Notes: generated from the sequence alone by a model not told the origin. 64,000 bases of DNA from an uncultured Acinetobacter sp. (GCA_913777945.1 CAJYTY010000032.1:1-64000); one strand, 5' to 3'. Counted from the stretch's first letter, positions 20,534 through 30,268 are shown. Translations and numbers: made by a program.

Positions 20534-21232
20534 ATGAAGTTGCTTGCATTGGAAACTGCAAATGAGCACTGTTCAGTTTCATTAATTGATGATGTTCAAG
20601 AACTCTATTTTCTATTAGATGAGCGACCAAAAGCACAAACGCAAACCATTTTGCCATTAATTGAACAGGCGCTATTACAGACTCAAACTCAATTGGCTGA
20701 TTTGGCTGCAATTGCGTTTAGTCGTGGACCAGGTTCATTTAGTGGTGTACGTATTAATGCTGCGGTTGCTCAAGCTTTGGCATGGTCACAAGATTTGCCT
20801 GTTATTCCTGTATCAAGCTTGCAAGCATTGGCGCAAGCTGCATATCGTTTGACAGGATTACAGCAGGTTACAGCTGTTTTAGATGCGCGTATGCAAGAAG
20901 TTTATATTGCTAATTTTAGTCTAGATGAAGATGGGATTATGCATGCTGTCGATGAAGAAAAATTGTTAAATTATGAACAAGCGACCGCATATCGTAAATT
21001 TACGGCGATTGGCTCAGGTTCAGAATTGATTAAGCCAAGTCAAATAGACTCGCAAGAGGCTTCCATTCTAAAAACGTCTGCAACAGAAATTCGAGCAACT
21101 GCGCAGGATATTGCAACCATTGCGCGAATTTATGCTGTACAAAAAAAATGGGTTGATGCTGAACATGCACTACCTGTGTATTTACGTGATGATGCATGGA
21201 AAAAAATTCCAGAACAAAGTAAAGCGAATTAA
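20534..21232 (+). CDS. tsaB: tRNA t6A37 biosynthesis protein TsaB
   Basis: 232 residues, ASKHA-fold scaffold without catalytic residues. Seen: MKLLALETANEHCSVSL, the family signature SRGPGSFSGVRI (GPGSFTGLRI type), and the C-terminal LPVYLRDDAWK. TsaB pairs with TsaD and TsaE to transfer the threonylcarbamoyl group to A37 of ANN-decoding tRNAs. Eight bases separate it from uppP, suggesting one transcript with uppP and rsmJ. Confidence 0.95.
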   Translation: MKLLALETANEHCSVSLIDDVQELYFLLDERPKAQTQTILPLIEQALLQTQTQLADLAAIAFSRGPGSFSGVRINAAVAQALAWSQDLPVIPVSSLQALAQAAYRLTGLQQVTAVLDARMQEVYIANFSLDEDGIMHAVDEEKLLNYEQATAYRKFTAIGSGSELIKPSQIDSQEASILKTSATEIRATAQDIATIARIYAVQKKWVDAEHALPVYLRDDAWKKIPEQSKAN

Positions 21233-21240
21233 GGTTAATT

Positions 21241-22062
21241 ATGGATCTTTTATTGCTATTTAAAGCAGCAATTATGGGTTTGGTGGAAGGGATTACTGAA
21301 TTTCTACCGATCTCAAGTACAGGGCACTTGATTCTAGCAGGGCAGTTGCTAGATTTCTGGACGCTTGAAAAGCGAGAAATGTTTGCTGTTGCAGTACAAA
21401 TCGGTGCAATTGCAGCGGTAATCTATGAATATTGGGGCAAGCTGTGGGGTGCATTAATCGGAGCATTCACAGGTCAAGAACAAGGTCGCCGTTTAAGCCT
21501 GAATTTAATTATTGCTTCTATTCCAATTGTGATTATTGGATTGACCTTTGGTGATGTGGTAAAGGCTTATTTGTTTAATGCAGTTACGGTTGCAATCGCC
21601 CTCATTGTCGGTGGTTTCATTATTTTATGGGCTGAACGCCGCCAGCATAAAATTATAAGTCCTGAAGTCGAGGATTTGACATTCAAGCAGGCAACGCTGA
21701 TTGGTTTGATTCAATGTTTTGCGTTAATTCCAGGGACTTCACGTTCTGGTTCAACCATTATTGGTTCATTATTCTTAGGTATTTCACGTAAAGCAGCGGC
21801 TGAATTTTCATTCTTCCTCGGCATTCCTGTATTGATGGGTGCAGGCTTACTGGATATGTATAAAATGCGTCATGAATTACATAGTAATGATATGGCTATT
21901 TTAGCAGTTGGAATTATTGTTGCTTTTGTTTCAGCTTTAATTGTGATTCGTGCATTAATTCGTTATGTCTCTAAGCATGATTTCACCGCTTTTGCTTACT
22001 ACCGTATAGTCTTTGGTTTATTTATTTTGGCGACATGGTGGACAGGTTGGGTGCATTGGTAA
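21241..22062 (+). CDS. uppP: undecaprenyl-diphosphatase (bacitracin resistance)
   Basis: 273 residues, integral membrane BacA/UppP family. Active-site motifs: [15 protein letters not shown] (residues about 17-31) and the [10 protein letters not shown] loop near 160. It recycles undecaprenyl diphosphate to the monophosphate carrier for peptidoglycan and lipopolysaccharide synthesis on the outer face of the inner membrane. It sits between tsaB and rsmJ, and its stop shares bases with the rsmJ start (TAATG), giving coupling. Confidence 0.96.
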   Translation: MDLLLLFKAAIMGLVEGITEFLPISSTGHLILAGQLLDFWTLEKREMFAVAVQIGAIAAVIYEYWGKLWGALIGAFTGQEQGRRLSLNLIIASIPIVIIGLTFGDVVKAYLFNAVTVAIALIVGGFIILWAERRQHKIISPEVEDLTFKQATLIGLIQCFALIPGTSRSGSTIIGSLFLGISRKAAAEFSFFLGIPVLMGAGLLDMYKMRHELHSNDMAILAVGIIVAFVSALIVIRALIRYVSKHDFTAFAYYRIVFGLFILATWWTGWVHW

Positions 22063-22871
22063 TGCAGATGATCTGTTGGTATCAGACGGAGTACGCGGAG
22101 CAATTTCAACAACTTCAAACCCGTTTAGCGAGTTTGGATGTCGAACTAAAAGGTCAAATCGTTGAAAAAGTGAATGCACGTTTCCTTCGTCTGAATCCAG
22201 ACATGGCCTTGGTTTTAGATGAAGATGGACTGAGTCTGGCTGCGAATGGGATGAAAATGCAACCTGATTGGCGTGCTGAAATTCCTCGTTTAAAACGAGC
22301 CAGTCTGAAATCCGAAATGATCGCAAGAGCATGTCAATTAGGTGAAAAACCTAATTTAATTGATGCAACAGCTGGCTTAGGCCATGATAGTTTATTGATG
22401 GCTTATTTAGGTGCTGATGTGCGTTTAATTGAACGTCATCCCATCCTATACGTATTATTAGAATATACCAAAGCCCAAGCAGAACGAGATCCTTTTTTGC
22501 AATCTACTATGCCACGGATTCAACTCATTTATGCTGATTCAACTGATTATTTACATGGATTAAAGCAGCGAGATGAACAGATCGATGTCGTTTATTTAGA
22601 TCCGATGTTCCCACAGCGAGATCAAAACCACCAAGCACAAAAGAAACAGGCACAGGTCAAAAAGCAAATGCAATTATTGCATATGTTATTACCTGAAGAT
22701 GGTGAAATGGATTTAGGTGATGAATTACTGCATCTTGCCAGTAAAATCGCTAAGCGTGTTATTGTAAAACGACCACGACATGCTGTTTATTTGGCTGATC
22801 AAGCTCCAGATCATCAATGGCTAGGTGATGCTTGTCGTTTTGATGCATATTTTCCCAAAAGTTCAACTTAA
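22062..22871 (+). CDS. rsmJ: 16S rRNA (guanine1516-N2)-methyltransferase
   Basis: 269 residues from the ATG at 22062, which overlaps the uppP stop; an earlier in-frame GTG lies inside uppP. It is an SAM-dependent Rossmann methyltransferase: [20 protein letters not shown] is the SAM loop, VRLIERHP the acidic ribose contact, and [13 protein letters not shown] the catalytic loop. These are the RsmJ (YhiQ) hallmarks, including the basic [11 protein letters not shown] segment after the DPMFP motif. It methylates G1516 of 16S rRNA. Confidence 0.93.
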   Translation: MQMICWYQTEYAEQFQQLQTRLASLDVELKGQIVEKVNARFLRLNPDMALVLDEDGLSLAANGMKMQPDWRAEIPRLKRASLKSEMIARACQLGEKPNLIDATAGLGHDSLLMAYLGADVRLIERHPILYVLLEYTKAQAERDPFLQSTMPRIQLIYADSTDYLHGLKQRDEQIDVVYLDPMFPQRDQNHQAQKKQAQVKKQMQLLHMLLPEDGEMDLGDELLHLASKIAKRVIVKRPRHAVYLADQAPDHQWLGDACRFDAYFPKSST

Positions 22872-23073
22872 CTTTTATCCAAGTGATTGTTTAGCTTAGG
22901 TGAATGCTCGGTAAAGATTTGTGATATAGTGCAAAAGCATGATTGATAAAAAATTCTTGTCGAGCTTAAATGAAGGAAAGACATTGTTCCTTTTAGGAAA
23001 AGTCATATTCATTTTATAAAAGATAGACATATTCTCAATCTAAGCTTGAAAAGAGAAATACCCGAAGAACTTT

Positions 23074-24519
23074 ATGATCGACCTCAAACCCTCCATTAAT
23101 ATCTGGCATGATTTTAAAAGTAACCAAATTGCTGGAATGTGGTTGTTCCTTGGGTCTCGACGTTCCTTACAGATTGTTCATCCATCAATTACTCAACTCA
23201 TTATTTGGGGTATTTTAGGTGGTTGTACCAACTCACTTTATAGCTGGTTGGTGGCAGGGCAAATTGGTGAATTCAACCCTCAAGGTTTGATTGGTTACGC
23301 ACTTTGGCCTTTTATTGCCTTAATTGTGGGGATTTTCCTTTCGCAACGCATGAACCAAGCCCGTTTAATGCTTGTACCCGCATTATTATGGTTAGTGCTT
23401 GATACCAATATCCTATTATTACAGTGCTTGATCCAATATTTAGGCTCAAATGGCTATCTAAATTTCATTCCCGATACAATCTATAATGGTTTCTTACCAC
23501 CATTATTTGTTGGGCTATTTGTTTGGCAAAGTCTGGCTGTGATTTGGGTATTTTCACGGGCATTAAATTGGCCGTGGTGGGAGCGTGCTTTAGTTTTTAT
23601 TGCGACTATTGCAACAATGGTGGTTTGGCAACTTTCGGTAAAAGATCAACCGATTTGGAAAGTTGAAGAAACACCACCAAGTTTTGCTGAAGATGCTTTT
23701 TATGCGCAAAGTCATGTGTTGGACAAAGCTTTAGATCAAATCCAATATGGTGATATTGCGAAAAGCCATTGGTATTTTATGGGCGTAGCTGGGGATAGCT
23801 ACGCTGATGTTTTTAAATCTGAAATTGAGCGCATTAGAGAGCAATTTGATACTCGTTTTGGAACGTTTGGACGTTCCATTATGTTGATTAACAATCCTGC
23901 GACACGTTTAGATGTTCCAATTGCATCTAAAACCAGTATTGAGTTAGCGTTGCGTCGGATTGGTCAGCAGATGAACCGTGATAGCGATGTATTATTTCTT
24001 TATATGACATCCCACGGTGAGCGTAATCATTTTGAAATCGAAAATGCACCATTAGAATTAGGGCAAGTCGACCCGAAATGGCTACGTGAAACGCTCGATA
24101 AATCAGGTATTCGTTGGCGAGTGATTGTAATTTCAGCTTGTTATTCAGGAAGTTTTATTCCAGCGTTACAGTCGCCTGAAACCTTAATTATTACTGCTTC
24201 AGCCGCAGATAAAACCTCTTTTGGTTGTAATAATGAAGCAGATTACACTTATTTTGGTCGTGCTTTTTTCGATTTGGCGATGCGTGAACAATCCTCAATG
24301 AAAAAAGCATTTGATCAGTCTAAACAAACTGTGACACAGTGGGAAACAGCTCAAGGATTTGAACCATCTGAGCCGCAATGGGCCATTGGTCGTAACATGG
24401 AATTGATGTTGCCACAACTTGAGCCATATTTATTCCCAACACAAAATATCACAACAACAGACATTACAAAAACACAGGATAATCAACATGCAGCTACTGC
24501 AAAAAAATCGTTGTTTTGA
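23074..24519 (+). CDS. membrane-anchored C13 (legumain/caspase-like) peptidase
   Basis: 481 residues. The first 190 residues hold about five hydrophobic helices (near 40-60, 72-92, 97-120, 138-162, 170-188). The rest is a soluble peptidase C13 domain: FLYMTSHGERNHF gives His314 and VIVISACYSGSF gives Cys356, the caspase-like dyad of clan CD. Related Acinetobacter proteins are annotated as C13 family peptidases; the substrate and role are unknown to me. The ending is Thr/Gln-rich and disordered and overlaps the next gene by 32 bases. A 200-base spacer precedes it. Its membrane topology would place the peptidase on one fixed side of the inner membrane, unclear which. Confidence 0.87.
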   Translation: MIDLKPSINIWHDFKSNQIAGMWLFLGSRRSLQIVHPSITQLIIWGILGGCTNSLYSWLVAGQIGEFNPQGLIGYALWPFIALIVGIFLSQRMNQARLMLVPALLWLVLDTNILLLQCLIQYLGSNGYLNFIPDTIYNGFLPPLFVGLFVWQSLAVIWVFSRALNWPWWERALVFIATIATMVVWQLSVKDQPIWKVEETPPSFAEDAFYAQSHVLDKALDQIQYGDIAKSHWYFMGVAGDSYADVFKSEIERIREQFDTRFGTFGRSIMLINNPATRLDVPIASKTSIELALRRIGQQMNRDSDVLFLYMTSHGERNHFEIENAPLELGQVDPKWLRETLDKSGIRWRVIVISACYSGSFIPALQSPETLIITASAADKTSFGCNNEADYTYFGRAFFDLAMREQSSMKKAFDQSKQTVTQWETAQGFEPSEPQWAIGRNMELMLPQLEPYLFPTQNITTTDITKTQDNQHAATAKKSLF

Positions 24520-25333
24520 GGGTGAACAGCGTATTTATCAACTGGAATCACAGCATCTTAAAGGTCTAACCAAAGTTGGAGTGTATTTACCTCCTGCTGC
24601 TTTAGAAGGAAAGCCTTGTTCAGCATTATTTTATCTTGCGGGTTTAACTTGCACTGAAGACACCTTTGCAATTAAAGCACATGCACAACGTATGGCAGCT
24701 CGGCTGAGTCTGATTTTAATTAGCCCTGATACCTCTCCGCGTGGAGAGGGCATTGCGCAGGGCGATCATTGGGATATTGGTCAGGGTGCAGGCTTTTATA
24801 TCAATGCTATTCAACAACCTTGGGCTGAACATTACCAAATGGAGTCTTATTTGGTTGATGAACTTTATGCACATGTTTTGCAAGCATTTCCGATTATTGA
24901 AAGTCAGATTGGAATTTTTGGACATTCAATGGGAGGGCATGGTGCATTAACCTTGGCGTTTAAATACCCAGAACAATTTAAATCAGTTTCAGCTTTTGCT
25001 CCGATTTGCGCGCCAAGTATTTGTCCGTGGGGAGAAAAGGCATTTAGTCACTATTTAGGTACAGATCAACAGCAATGGTTAGCACATGATGCAACGGCTT
25101 TAGTTCAGCAAAAGGGTGGAGTTTTTGAGGAAATTTTAATTGATCAAGGTCTAGAAGATCAGTTTTATGCTCAATTAAACCCTGAAAAGTTTAAGCAAGC
25201 TTGCTTGGATGCAGGGCAACATTTAACTTTACGCCAGCACAAGGGCTATGATCATGGGTATTACTTTATTCAAAGTTTTATTGATGATCATCTACAATTT
25301 CATGCGATTCAGTTAGAAAAGGGAATGGCTTAA
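24488..25333 (+). CDS. S-formylglutathione hydrolase
   Basis: 281 residues, an esterase-D/FrmB-type alpha/beta hydrolase. It hydrolyses S-formylglutathione to glutathione and formate, the last step of glutathione-dependent formaldehyde removal. Nucleophile Ser147 in GHSMGGHGA, probable Asp224 in DQGLEDQF and His256 in GYDHGYYF; also AGLTCTEDTF and SPDTSPRG. The ATG at 24488 follows AGGAT and starts inside the preceding peptidase gene. No glutathione-dependent formaldehyde dehydrogenase is adjacent, which is the more usual arrangement; it must be elsewhere. Confidence 0.92.
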   Translation: MQLLQKNRCFEGEQRIYQLESQHLKGLTKVGVYLPPAALEGKPCSALFYLAGLTCTEDTFAIKAHAQRMAARLSLILISPDTSPRGEGIAQGDHWDIGQGAGFYINAIQQPWAEHYQMESYLVDELYAHVLQAFPIIESQIGIFGHSMGGHGALTLAFKYPEQFKSVSAFAPICAPSICPWGEKAFSHYLGTDQQQWLAHDATALVQQKGGVFEEILIDQGLEDQFYAQLNPEKFKQACLDAGQHLTLRQHKGYDHGYYFIQSFIDDHLQFHAIQLEKGMA

Positions 25334-25363
25334 AAAAAGAAGCTCGATTGAGCTTCTTTTTTT
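25332..25363. terminator. bidirectional terminator
   Basis: Perfect stem AAAAAAAGAAGCTC (25332-25345) with GAGCTTCTTTTTTT (25350-25363), placed between two converging genes whose stops touch it on either side. Confidence 0.92.
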
Positions 25364-25637
25364 AATGATGCTGCCATTCAACAATAAACTCTTGTTGTGC
25401 CATACGATTTAAATGATCAATAACCACTTGTTCTAGATGAGCAACATCTTCTTGCTGATTCTCAATCAATACGTCTAAATGCTGTTCTTGTGGTGTAAGC
25501 GTCACCGTTGCTGTGGGCATGAAAATTTTTGAATACAGTTCAGTCTCTGATACTTCAAATTTGTGCTTCCAGTGATTCAGTAAACGTTTACTAATACGTT
25601 TACCTTCGTGAGTTGTAATTTGTGTCGTACTATTCAT
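25362..25637 (-). CDS. DUF2218 family protein
   Basis: 91 residues. The pattern KRISKRLLNHWKHKFEV, then two strands, then QVVIDHLNRMAQQEFIVEWQHH at the end, is what I know as DUF2218, small cytoplasmic proteins often near iron or redox genes but without a defined role. The ending is His-rich. It converges on the S-formylglutathione hydrolase gene through a shared terminator. Confidence 0.78.
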   Translation of the reverse strand: MNSTTQITTHEGKRISKRLLNHWKHKFEVSETELYSKIFMPTATVTLTPQEQHLDVLIENQQEDVAHLEQVVIDHLNRMAQQEFIVEWQHH

Positions 25638-25818
25638 TTTTTAACTTCAAATTCTGATTTCGCCATTAAAAATAGCAAAATCGTATGCAGTTAAAAACAG
25701 TATTCATGCAACGTGTTGTTGCAAGTTTGCAATGTCGTAATCGTATCTTTGTAACAGCCTAAAGCCGATGAATTTGTTATAATTCAATTATCATTTTTCA
25801 AAGTTTGCCAGGTCATTC

Positions 25819-26505
25819 ATGTCCAAGCCTTATTTAATTGCTCCTTCGATTTTATCTGCTGATTTTGCACGTTTAGGTGAAGATGTAGAAAAGGTTTTAG
25901 CTGCAGGTGCAGACGTTGTGCATTTTGATGTCATGGATAACCATTATGTACCAAACTTAACTTTTGGTGCAGGTGTTTGTAAGGCATTGAAAAATTATGG
26001 AATTAAGGCGCCAATTGATGTGCATCTGATGGTTTCACCTGTTGATCGTATGATCGGTGATTTTTTGGAGGCAGGTGCAGATATTATTACTTTCCATCCA
26101 GAAGCAACGGATCATATTGATCGTTCTTTACAATTGATCAAGGCGGGTGGTGCTAAAGCAGGTTTAGTTTTCAATCCAGCTACCCCTTTACATTATCTTG
26201 ATTATGTTCTCGATAAAGTAGATCAAATTTTATTGATGAGTGTGAACCCAGGTTTTGGTGGGCAAAAATTTATTCCAATGACATTGGAGAAACTTCGCCA
26301 AGCACGCAAAATTATTGATGCCAGCGGTCTTGATATTCGTTTAGAGGTTGATGGTGGTGTTGGCCCAGCAAATATTCGTGAAATTGCTGAAGCGGGTGCG
26401 GATATGTTTGTAGCAGGTTCTGCAATTTTTGGTCAACCTGACTATAAAACTGTAATTGATCAAATGCGTGCAGAATTAGCTCAAGTTGGTGCAAAAGAAA
26501 TTTAG
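25819..26505 (+). CDS. rpe: ribulose-phosphate 3-epimerase
   Basis: 228 residues, a TIM barrel. It interconverts ribulose-5-phosphate and xylulose-5-phosphate in the pentose phosphate pathway. Visible: [33 protein letters not shown] with the metal-binding His and catalytic Asp, [19 protein letters not shown], and [12 protein letters not shown] with the second catalytic Asp. A TATAAT hexamer lies at 25778-25783, 36 bases before the start. A terminator follows 140 bases downstream, after a cluster of DnaA-box-like sequences. Confidence 0.97.
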   Translation: MSKPYLIAPSILSADFARLGEDVEKVLAAGADVVHFDVMDNHYVPNLTFGAGVCKALKNYGIKAPIDVHLMVSPVDRMIGDFLEAGADIITFHPEATDHIDRSLQLIKAGGAKAGLVFNPATPLHYLDYVLDKVDQILLMSVNPGFGGQKFIPMTLEKLRQARKIIDASGLDIRLEVDGGVGPANIREIAEAGADMFVAGSAIFGQPDYKTVIDQMRAELAQVGAKEI

Positions 26506-26533
26506 TGTTTTCATACTATTTTTCATATAAGGT

Positions 26534-26578
26534 TGTGGATAACTTTGTTTATAACTGAGTGGATAACCGTGTTGATAA
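26534..26578 (-). promoter_or_regulatory. cluster of three DnaA-box-like sites
   Basis: On the + strand TGTGGATAA (26534-26542) is the exact complement of the consensus TTATCCACA. AGTGGATAA (26558-26566) and TGTTGATAA (26570-26578) each match eight of nine. All three have the same orientation within 45 bases. They lie in the rpe 3' region. Confidence 0.6.
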
Positions 26579-26647
26579 GCAAATGAATAAGATGTTGTTA
26601 AAATAAACAAAATGATTTCAGTTGTTTATATTCTCAACAAAAATATC

Positions 26648-26677
26648 AAAAAAGGACAAAATTTTGTCCTTTTTTTG
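26648..26677 (+). terminator. terminator downstream of rpe
   Basis: Perfect palindrome AAAAAAGGACAAAA (26648-26661) with TTTTGTCCTTTTTT (26662-26675) and further T. The remainder of the 366-base gap before the next gene (26506-26871) contains only the DnaA-like boxes and AT-rich sequence. Confidence 0.8.
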
Positions 26678-26871
26678 TGCATCAAGTCCTTTATTTTGCT
26701 TTATTTTTGTTCATAACGTATTTTATCCTTTTTCGTTTGATAAATCGGCAATTCTGTTGCTTAAATGCATGAAATTAGCATAAGTTGAACATAAAGTAGA
26801 TTGTGCATAAGATAGAAAGAAATTATGCTAAGTAAATCGCATTCATTTGATGATTGATCCAAGGATATTTA

Positions 26872-27291
26872 GTGCAACTTCATAAAAAATACAAGCATCT
26901 ATGGTTTGTATTCCTGATGATATTCTTCATCGGGGGAAGCGGTGCGTCTATTGCAGCAGTCCAAACGATTCAACTTGATCAAAAGATGCCTACAGCGCAA
27001 GTGATACCATGTCATGATCAACAAATGACACGTCAGCATCATCAAATGGATATGTCGCATGATGTAACCAATGTCGTTAAATGCCATGATGGTCAAATGC
27101 AAGATCAGCAACATTGCCCTGATTGTAATAATATTTCGCATTGTCAAACGATTAATTTTGCACTCGATCAACAAATTCCAAGCCTGTCTGTCTCACCTTT
27201 TTTTGAGCTAAACACATATAAAAATACTGCGTATCAAGCTCGTCATCTTGCAGGTCATTGGCAAGAAATTTTACGTCCTCCTAGAACCTAA
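26872..27291 (+). CDS. small Cys/His/Met-rich exported protein upstream of copA
   Basis: 139 residues starting at a GTG (26872) that has AAGGA six bases before it; an in-frame TTG at 26854 lies before that site. Residues about 10-30 are a hydrophobic signal or anchor segment (WFVFLMIFFIGGSG). The mature part has clusters typical of copper handling: PCHDQQMTRQHHQMDMSH, KCHDGQMQDQQHCPDC and HCQT. It resembles DUF2946/CopL-type proteins found beside copA; I cannot decide which. It stands 68 bases before copA and is probably its co-transcribed partner, serving as a metal chaperone, sensor or regulator. Confidence 0.7.
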   Translation: MQLHKKYKHLWFVFLMIFFIGGSGASIAAVQTIQLDQKMPTAQVIPCHDQQMTRQHHQMDMSHDVTNVVKCHDGQMQDQQHCPDCNNISHCQTINFALDQQIPSLSVSPFFELNTYKNTAYQARHLAGHWQEILRPPRT

Positions 27292-27359
27292 TCTGTCTTA
27301 GAAGCTCTTTTTCGCTTCAACGAGCGATTTAAAAATAGTTCACAGATTAGGAAAATATT

Positions 27360-29300
27360 ATGTCCTCAAAAATATATGCTGGTGTTATTGCTGGTTTAAG
27401 TCTAATTTTTGCGCCTTATAGTTTGGCTGCAATAAAAGAATATCATCTGAACATTAATCAAGGAATGGTGAATGTCACTGGAAAACCTGTCAAACGTATT
27501 ACGGTAAATGGCAAATTTATTGCGCCGTTATTAGAGTTTGAAGAAGGTGATGAAGCGGTCATTCATGTGCATAATCAACTCAAAGATCAAGATACGTCAT
27601 TACATTGGCATGGATTACTTTTGCCAGGATTGATGGACGGTGTGCCTGGTTTTAATGGCTTTAAAAGTATTAAGCCGAATGGCAGTTTTGAGTATCGTTT
27701 TAAAGTTCGTCAAAACGGAACTTATTGGTATCACGCGCATAGTAAAGGACAGGAACAAGATGGCCTATATGGCCCTTTGGTAATTTATCCGAAAGGCAAA
27801 CAACCTGTCGCGGCACATGAGAAAGCTGAGCGTGACTATGTGGTGATGTTGTCTGATTTCCATGAAACAGAAAGTGACAAGATCATGGCAAATTTGAAGA
27901 AGTCGGCTGAGTATTATCAAAACCAACGTGAAACAGTGGGTGATGTCTGGAAGCAGGTGAAACAAGACGGTTTAAAAGCAACTTGGAAAGATCGTTCGAT
28001 GTGGAATCAGATGAGGATGCTTAAAACAGATTTATCTGATGTCACCGGTTACACCTTCTTGGTGAATGGACAAACACCACAACAAAATTGGACTGCTATT
28101 TTTAATACCGATGAAAAGATTCGTTTGCGATTTATTAATGCTTCAGCGATGTCTTTTTTTGATGTACGTATTCCAAACTTAAAAATGACTGTGGTTAGTG
28201 CCGATGGTCAGCCAGTGAAACCTGTTCCTGTGGATGAGTTTCGTATTGGCACAGCAGAAACTTATGATGTGTTAGTGGAACCTAAGCAGGCACATTATCA
28301 AATTGAAGCTGAATCAATCGACCGTTCTGGTTTTGCAATTGCTTCATTGCACAATAGCATGTCACCGAATACGCAAAAGGTTCAGATCCCTAAAGCGCGT
28401 CCACGTGCATTATTGACGATGGAAGATATGGGGATGAATCATGGTTCGCATGGTCAGATGGATATGAGCAAGATGGATCATGGTTCAGATCAGCCAATGA
28501 ATATGGCCAATATGGATCATAGTCAGCATCAGATACCTCAAGCTAAAGCACCAGTTACACCGATGCAAAAAACAGCGATGGATCATAGCTCACATGAAAA
28601 AATGGACATGTCGAAAATGGATCATAGTTCGAATGGACAGATGAACATGGCGGGTATGGACCATAGTGCACACGGTCAGATGGATATGTCAGCTTCAGCA
28701 ACGCCGTCAGATCATAGCCAACACCAGATGGCGGCATCCTCTGAAAAAGCAACTTCAGATACCGTTCAGGGATGGGCTAACACAGCAATGCCAGCAGGCC
28801 AAAAAGCTTTAAGTTATGCCGATTTGCAATCCTTACAGCCACAACCTGAGCGTTATAGTCGCCCAGCAGAGCGAGAATTGGTGATTCGTTTAGGTGGAAC
28901 CATGGAGCGTTATATTTGGACGATTGATGGTAAGAAATTTAGTGATCCTGACTTCAAACCTTTAACCGTGCGTTATGGCGAGCGTATCCGTCTCAAATTT
29001 GTGAATGAAAGTATGATGGCGCATCCAATGCATTTACATGGCATGTTTATGCAGCTGGAAAATGGTCAGGCACCGCAGGATATGCCAAATAAACATACGG
29101 TGATTGTGCCGCCCGGCAAAACTGTTACAGCTTTACTTACTGCTGATGAGCTAGGCGAATGGGCGATTCATTGTCATCTGTTGTACCACATGAGTGCGGG
29201 CATGATGAGTAAATTGATTGTCGCAAATGTTGATGATTCAAAAGCACTAAAACAAACATCTGTTCAATCATCTCAAGGAGCGAGTCATGCACATCACTAA
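27360..29300 (+). CDS. copA: CopA-type multicopper oxidase, copper resistance
   Basis: 646 residues. Signal peptide 1-23 (ending SLAA). It has three cupredoxin domains with the four copper motifs: LHWHGLLLPG (His82, His84), YWYHAHSKGQ (His125, His127), HPMHLHGMF and HCHLLYHM. Between about 355 and 470 runs a Met/His/Asp-rich insertion with MDMSKMDHS-like repeats that should bind extra copper. The enzyme oxidises Cu(I) to the less toxic Cu(II) in the periplasm. CopA proteins usually carry a twin-arginine signal; this one shows no RR pair, only SSKIYAG, so its export route is worth checking. copB overlaps its last bases. No copRS is next to it. Confidence 0.95.
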   Translation: MSSKIYAGVIAGLSLIFAPYSLAAIKEYHLNINQGMVNVTGKPVKRITVNGKFIAPLLEFEEGDEAVIHVHNQLKDQDTSLHWHGLLLPGLMDGVPGFNGFKSIKPNGSFEYRFKVRQNGTYWYHAHSKGQEQDGLYGPLVIYPKGKQPVAAHEKAERDYVVMLSDFHETESDKIMANLKKSAEYYQNQRETVGDVWKQVKQDGLKATWKDRSMWNQMRMLKTDLSDVTGYTFLVNGQTPQQNWTAIFNTDEKIRLRFINASAMSFFDVRIPNLKMTVVSADGQPVKPVPVDEFRIGTAETYDVLVEPKQAHYQIEAESIDRSGFAIASLHNSMSPNTQKVQIPKARPRALLTMEDMGMNHGSHGQMDMSKMDHGSDQPMNMANMDHSQHQIPQAKAPVTPMQKTAMDHSSHEKMDMSKMDHSSNGQMNMAGMDHSAHGQMDMSASATPSDHSQHQMAASSEKATSDTVQGWANTAMPAGQKALSYADLQSLQPQPERYSRPAERELVIRLGGTMERYIWTIDGKKFSDPDFKPLTVRYGERIRLKFVNESMMAHPMHLHGMFMQLENGQAPQDMPNKHTVIVPPGKTVTALLTADELGEWAIHCHLLYHMSAGMMSKLIVANVDDSKALKQTSVQSSQGASHAHH

Positions 29301-30186
29301 GCAAGCTTCTACGATGAAACGCTATACGCAATTATTGGCAATTGGTGGCATGATTTCTTCTTTGAGTGTATTTGCATCTGCACATGAGGGGCATGATCAA
29401 ATGATGCAAATGGATCGGTCGGTACAACAGAATATATTGATGGATGCATCATCTTCTATTGAGCATTCAGAACATCAACCTGAATTAAAGCAAGTACCAT
29501 CTGATATTCAACATGATATACATGATCATCATCGTGAACATGGTGGACAAATTTATCAAGCCACCGCGATTAAAAATGCATGGATCGTTGATGACGATGG
29601 TCGAGGTAGTGCCAGTACTGAGCTAAAAACATGGGTGGGAAGTGATAAAAATAAAATATTCATTCAAGCACATGTTGAAAAAGCAGAATCGGAAAAAACT
29701 CAAACCGAAACAAAGCTGTTATACAGCCGCAATGTTGCTGACTTTTGGGATGTACAAACCGGTGTTCGTTATCAATATCAGCCTGAACAAAAGTATGCTC
29801 AAAATCAATGGGACGCGGTATTAGGTTTACATGGTCTAGCACCGTATTTCTTTGAAACCGAAGCTTATATTTATGCAGGCCAAAACCAACGTTGGCAATT
29901 GAGTTTAGAAACAACACGGGATGTATTATTTACGCAAAAGTTGATTGCTCAACCTTATTTGAATGCAGATGTAATATTCAATGATGAGTCAAGTTATGCA
30001 AGTAAATCTGGATTATCTAAACTTCAGATAGGCCTGCAAACGCGTTATGAAATCAGTAAAAAAATAATGCCATTTATTGATGTCGCTTATGCATACAACA
30101 AAGGTTTGAAACAAACCGAATTGCAATCGGCTACAGACAGTAAAAAAGGTTGGTTATATGGTTTGGGACTTACGTTAAAGTTCTGA
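29287..30186 (+). CDS. copB: CopB outer-membrane copper resistance protein
   Basis: 299 residues from the ATG at 29287, which follows AAGGAG and overlaps the copA end by 14 bases; an ATG at 29314 (MKRYTQ) would give a cleaner signal peptide but has no ribosome binding site. After the signal peptide comes a Met/His-rich stretch (HEGHDQMMQMD, EHSEHQPEL, HDHHREHGG), then the conserved barrel beginning QIYQATAIKNAWIVDDDGRG and ending in LKF with a terminal Phe, as outer-membrane proteins do. It works with CopA in copper resistance by sequestration or transport. Confidence 0.93.
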   Translation: MHITKQASTMKRYTQLLAIGGMISSLSVFASAHEGHDQMMQMDRSVQQNILMDASSSIEHSEHQPELKQVPSDIQHDIHDHHREHGGQIYQATAIKNAWIVDDDGRGSASTELKTWVGSDKNKIFIQAHVEKAESEKTQTETKLLYSRNVADFWDVQTGVRYQYQPEQKYAQNQWDAVLGLHGLAPYFFETEAYIYAGQNQRWQLSLETTRDVLFTQKLIAQPYLNADVIFNDESSYASKSGLSKLQIGLQTRYEISKKIMPFIDVAYAYNKGLKQTELQSATDSKKGWLYGLGLTLKF

Positions 30187-30214
30187 TCCTTTGTCTAAAA
30201 GGTCACTATCCTGA

Positions 30215-30247
30215 GATACTGTTGGTTTATACTAGCAGTATCTTTTT
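30215..30247 (+). terminator. terminator after copB
   Basis: Stem GATACTG (30215-30221) with CAGTATC (30236-30242) followed by six T. It ends the copper unit. Confidence 0.8.
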
Positions 30248-30268
30248 TGAGTCATTCATGGTGCATAA

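Noticed and set aside
20448..20711. 87-codon minus-strand frame over the tsaB start
   Set aside because: It overlaps the tsaB start and promoter and has no recognisable protein features.
28430..28700. short repeated units that could suggest a CRISPR-like or tandem array
   Set aside because: They are in-frame degenerate Met/His/Asp repeats within CopA, not identical repeats with unique spacers.
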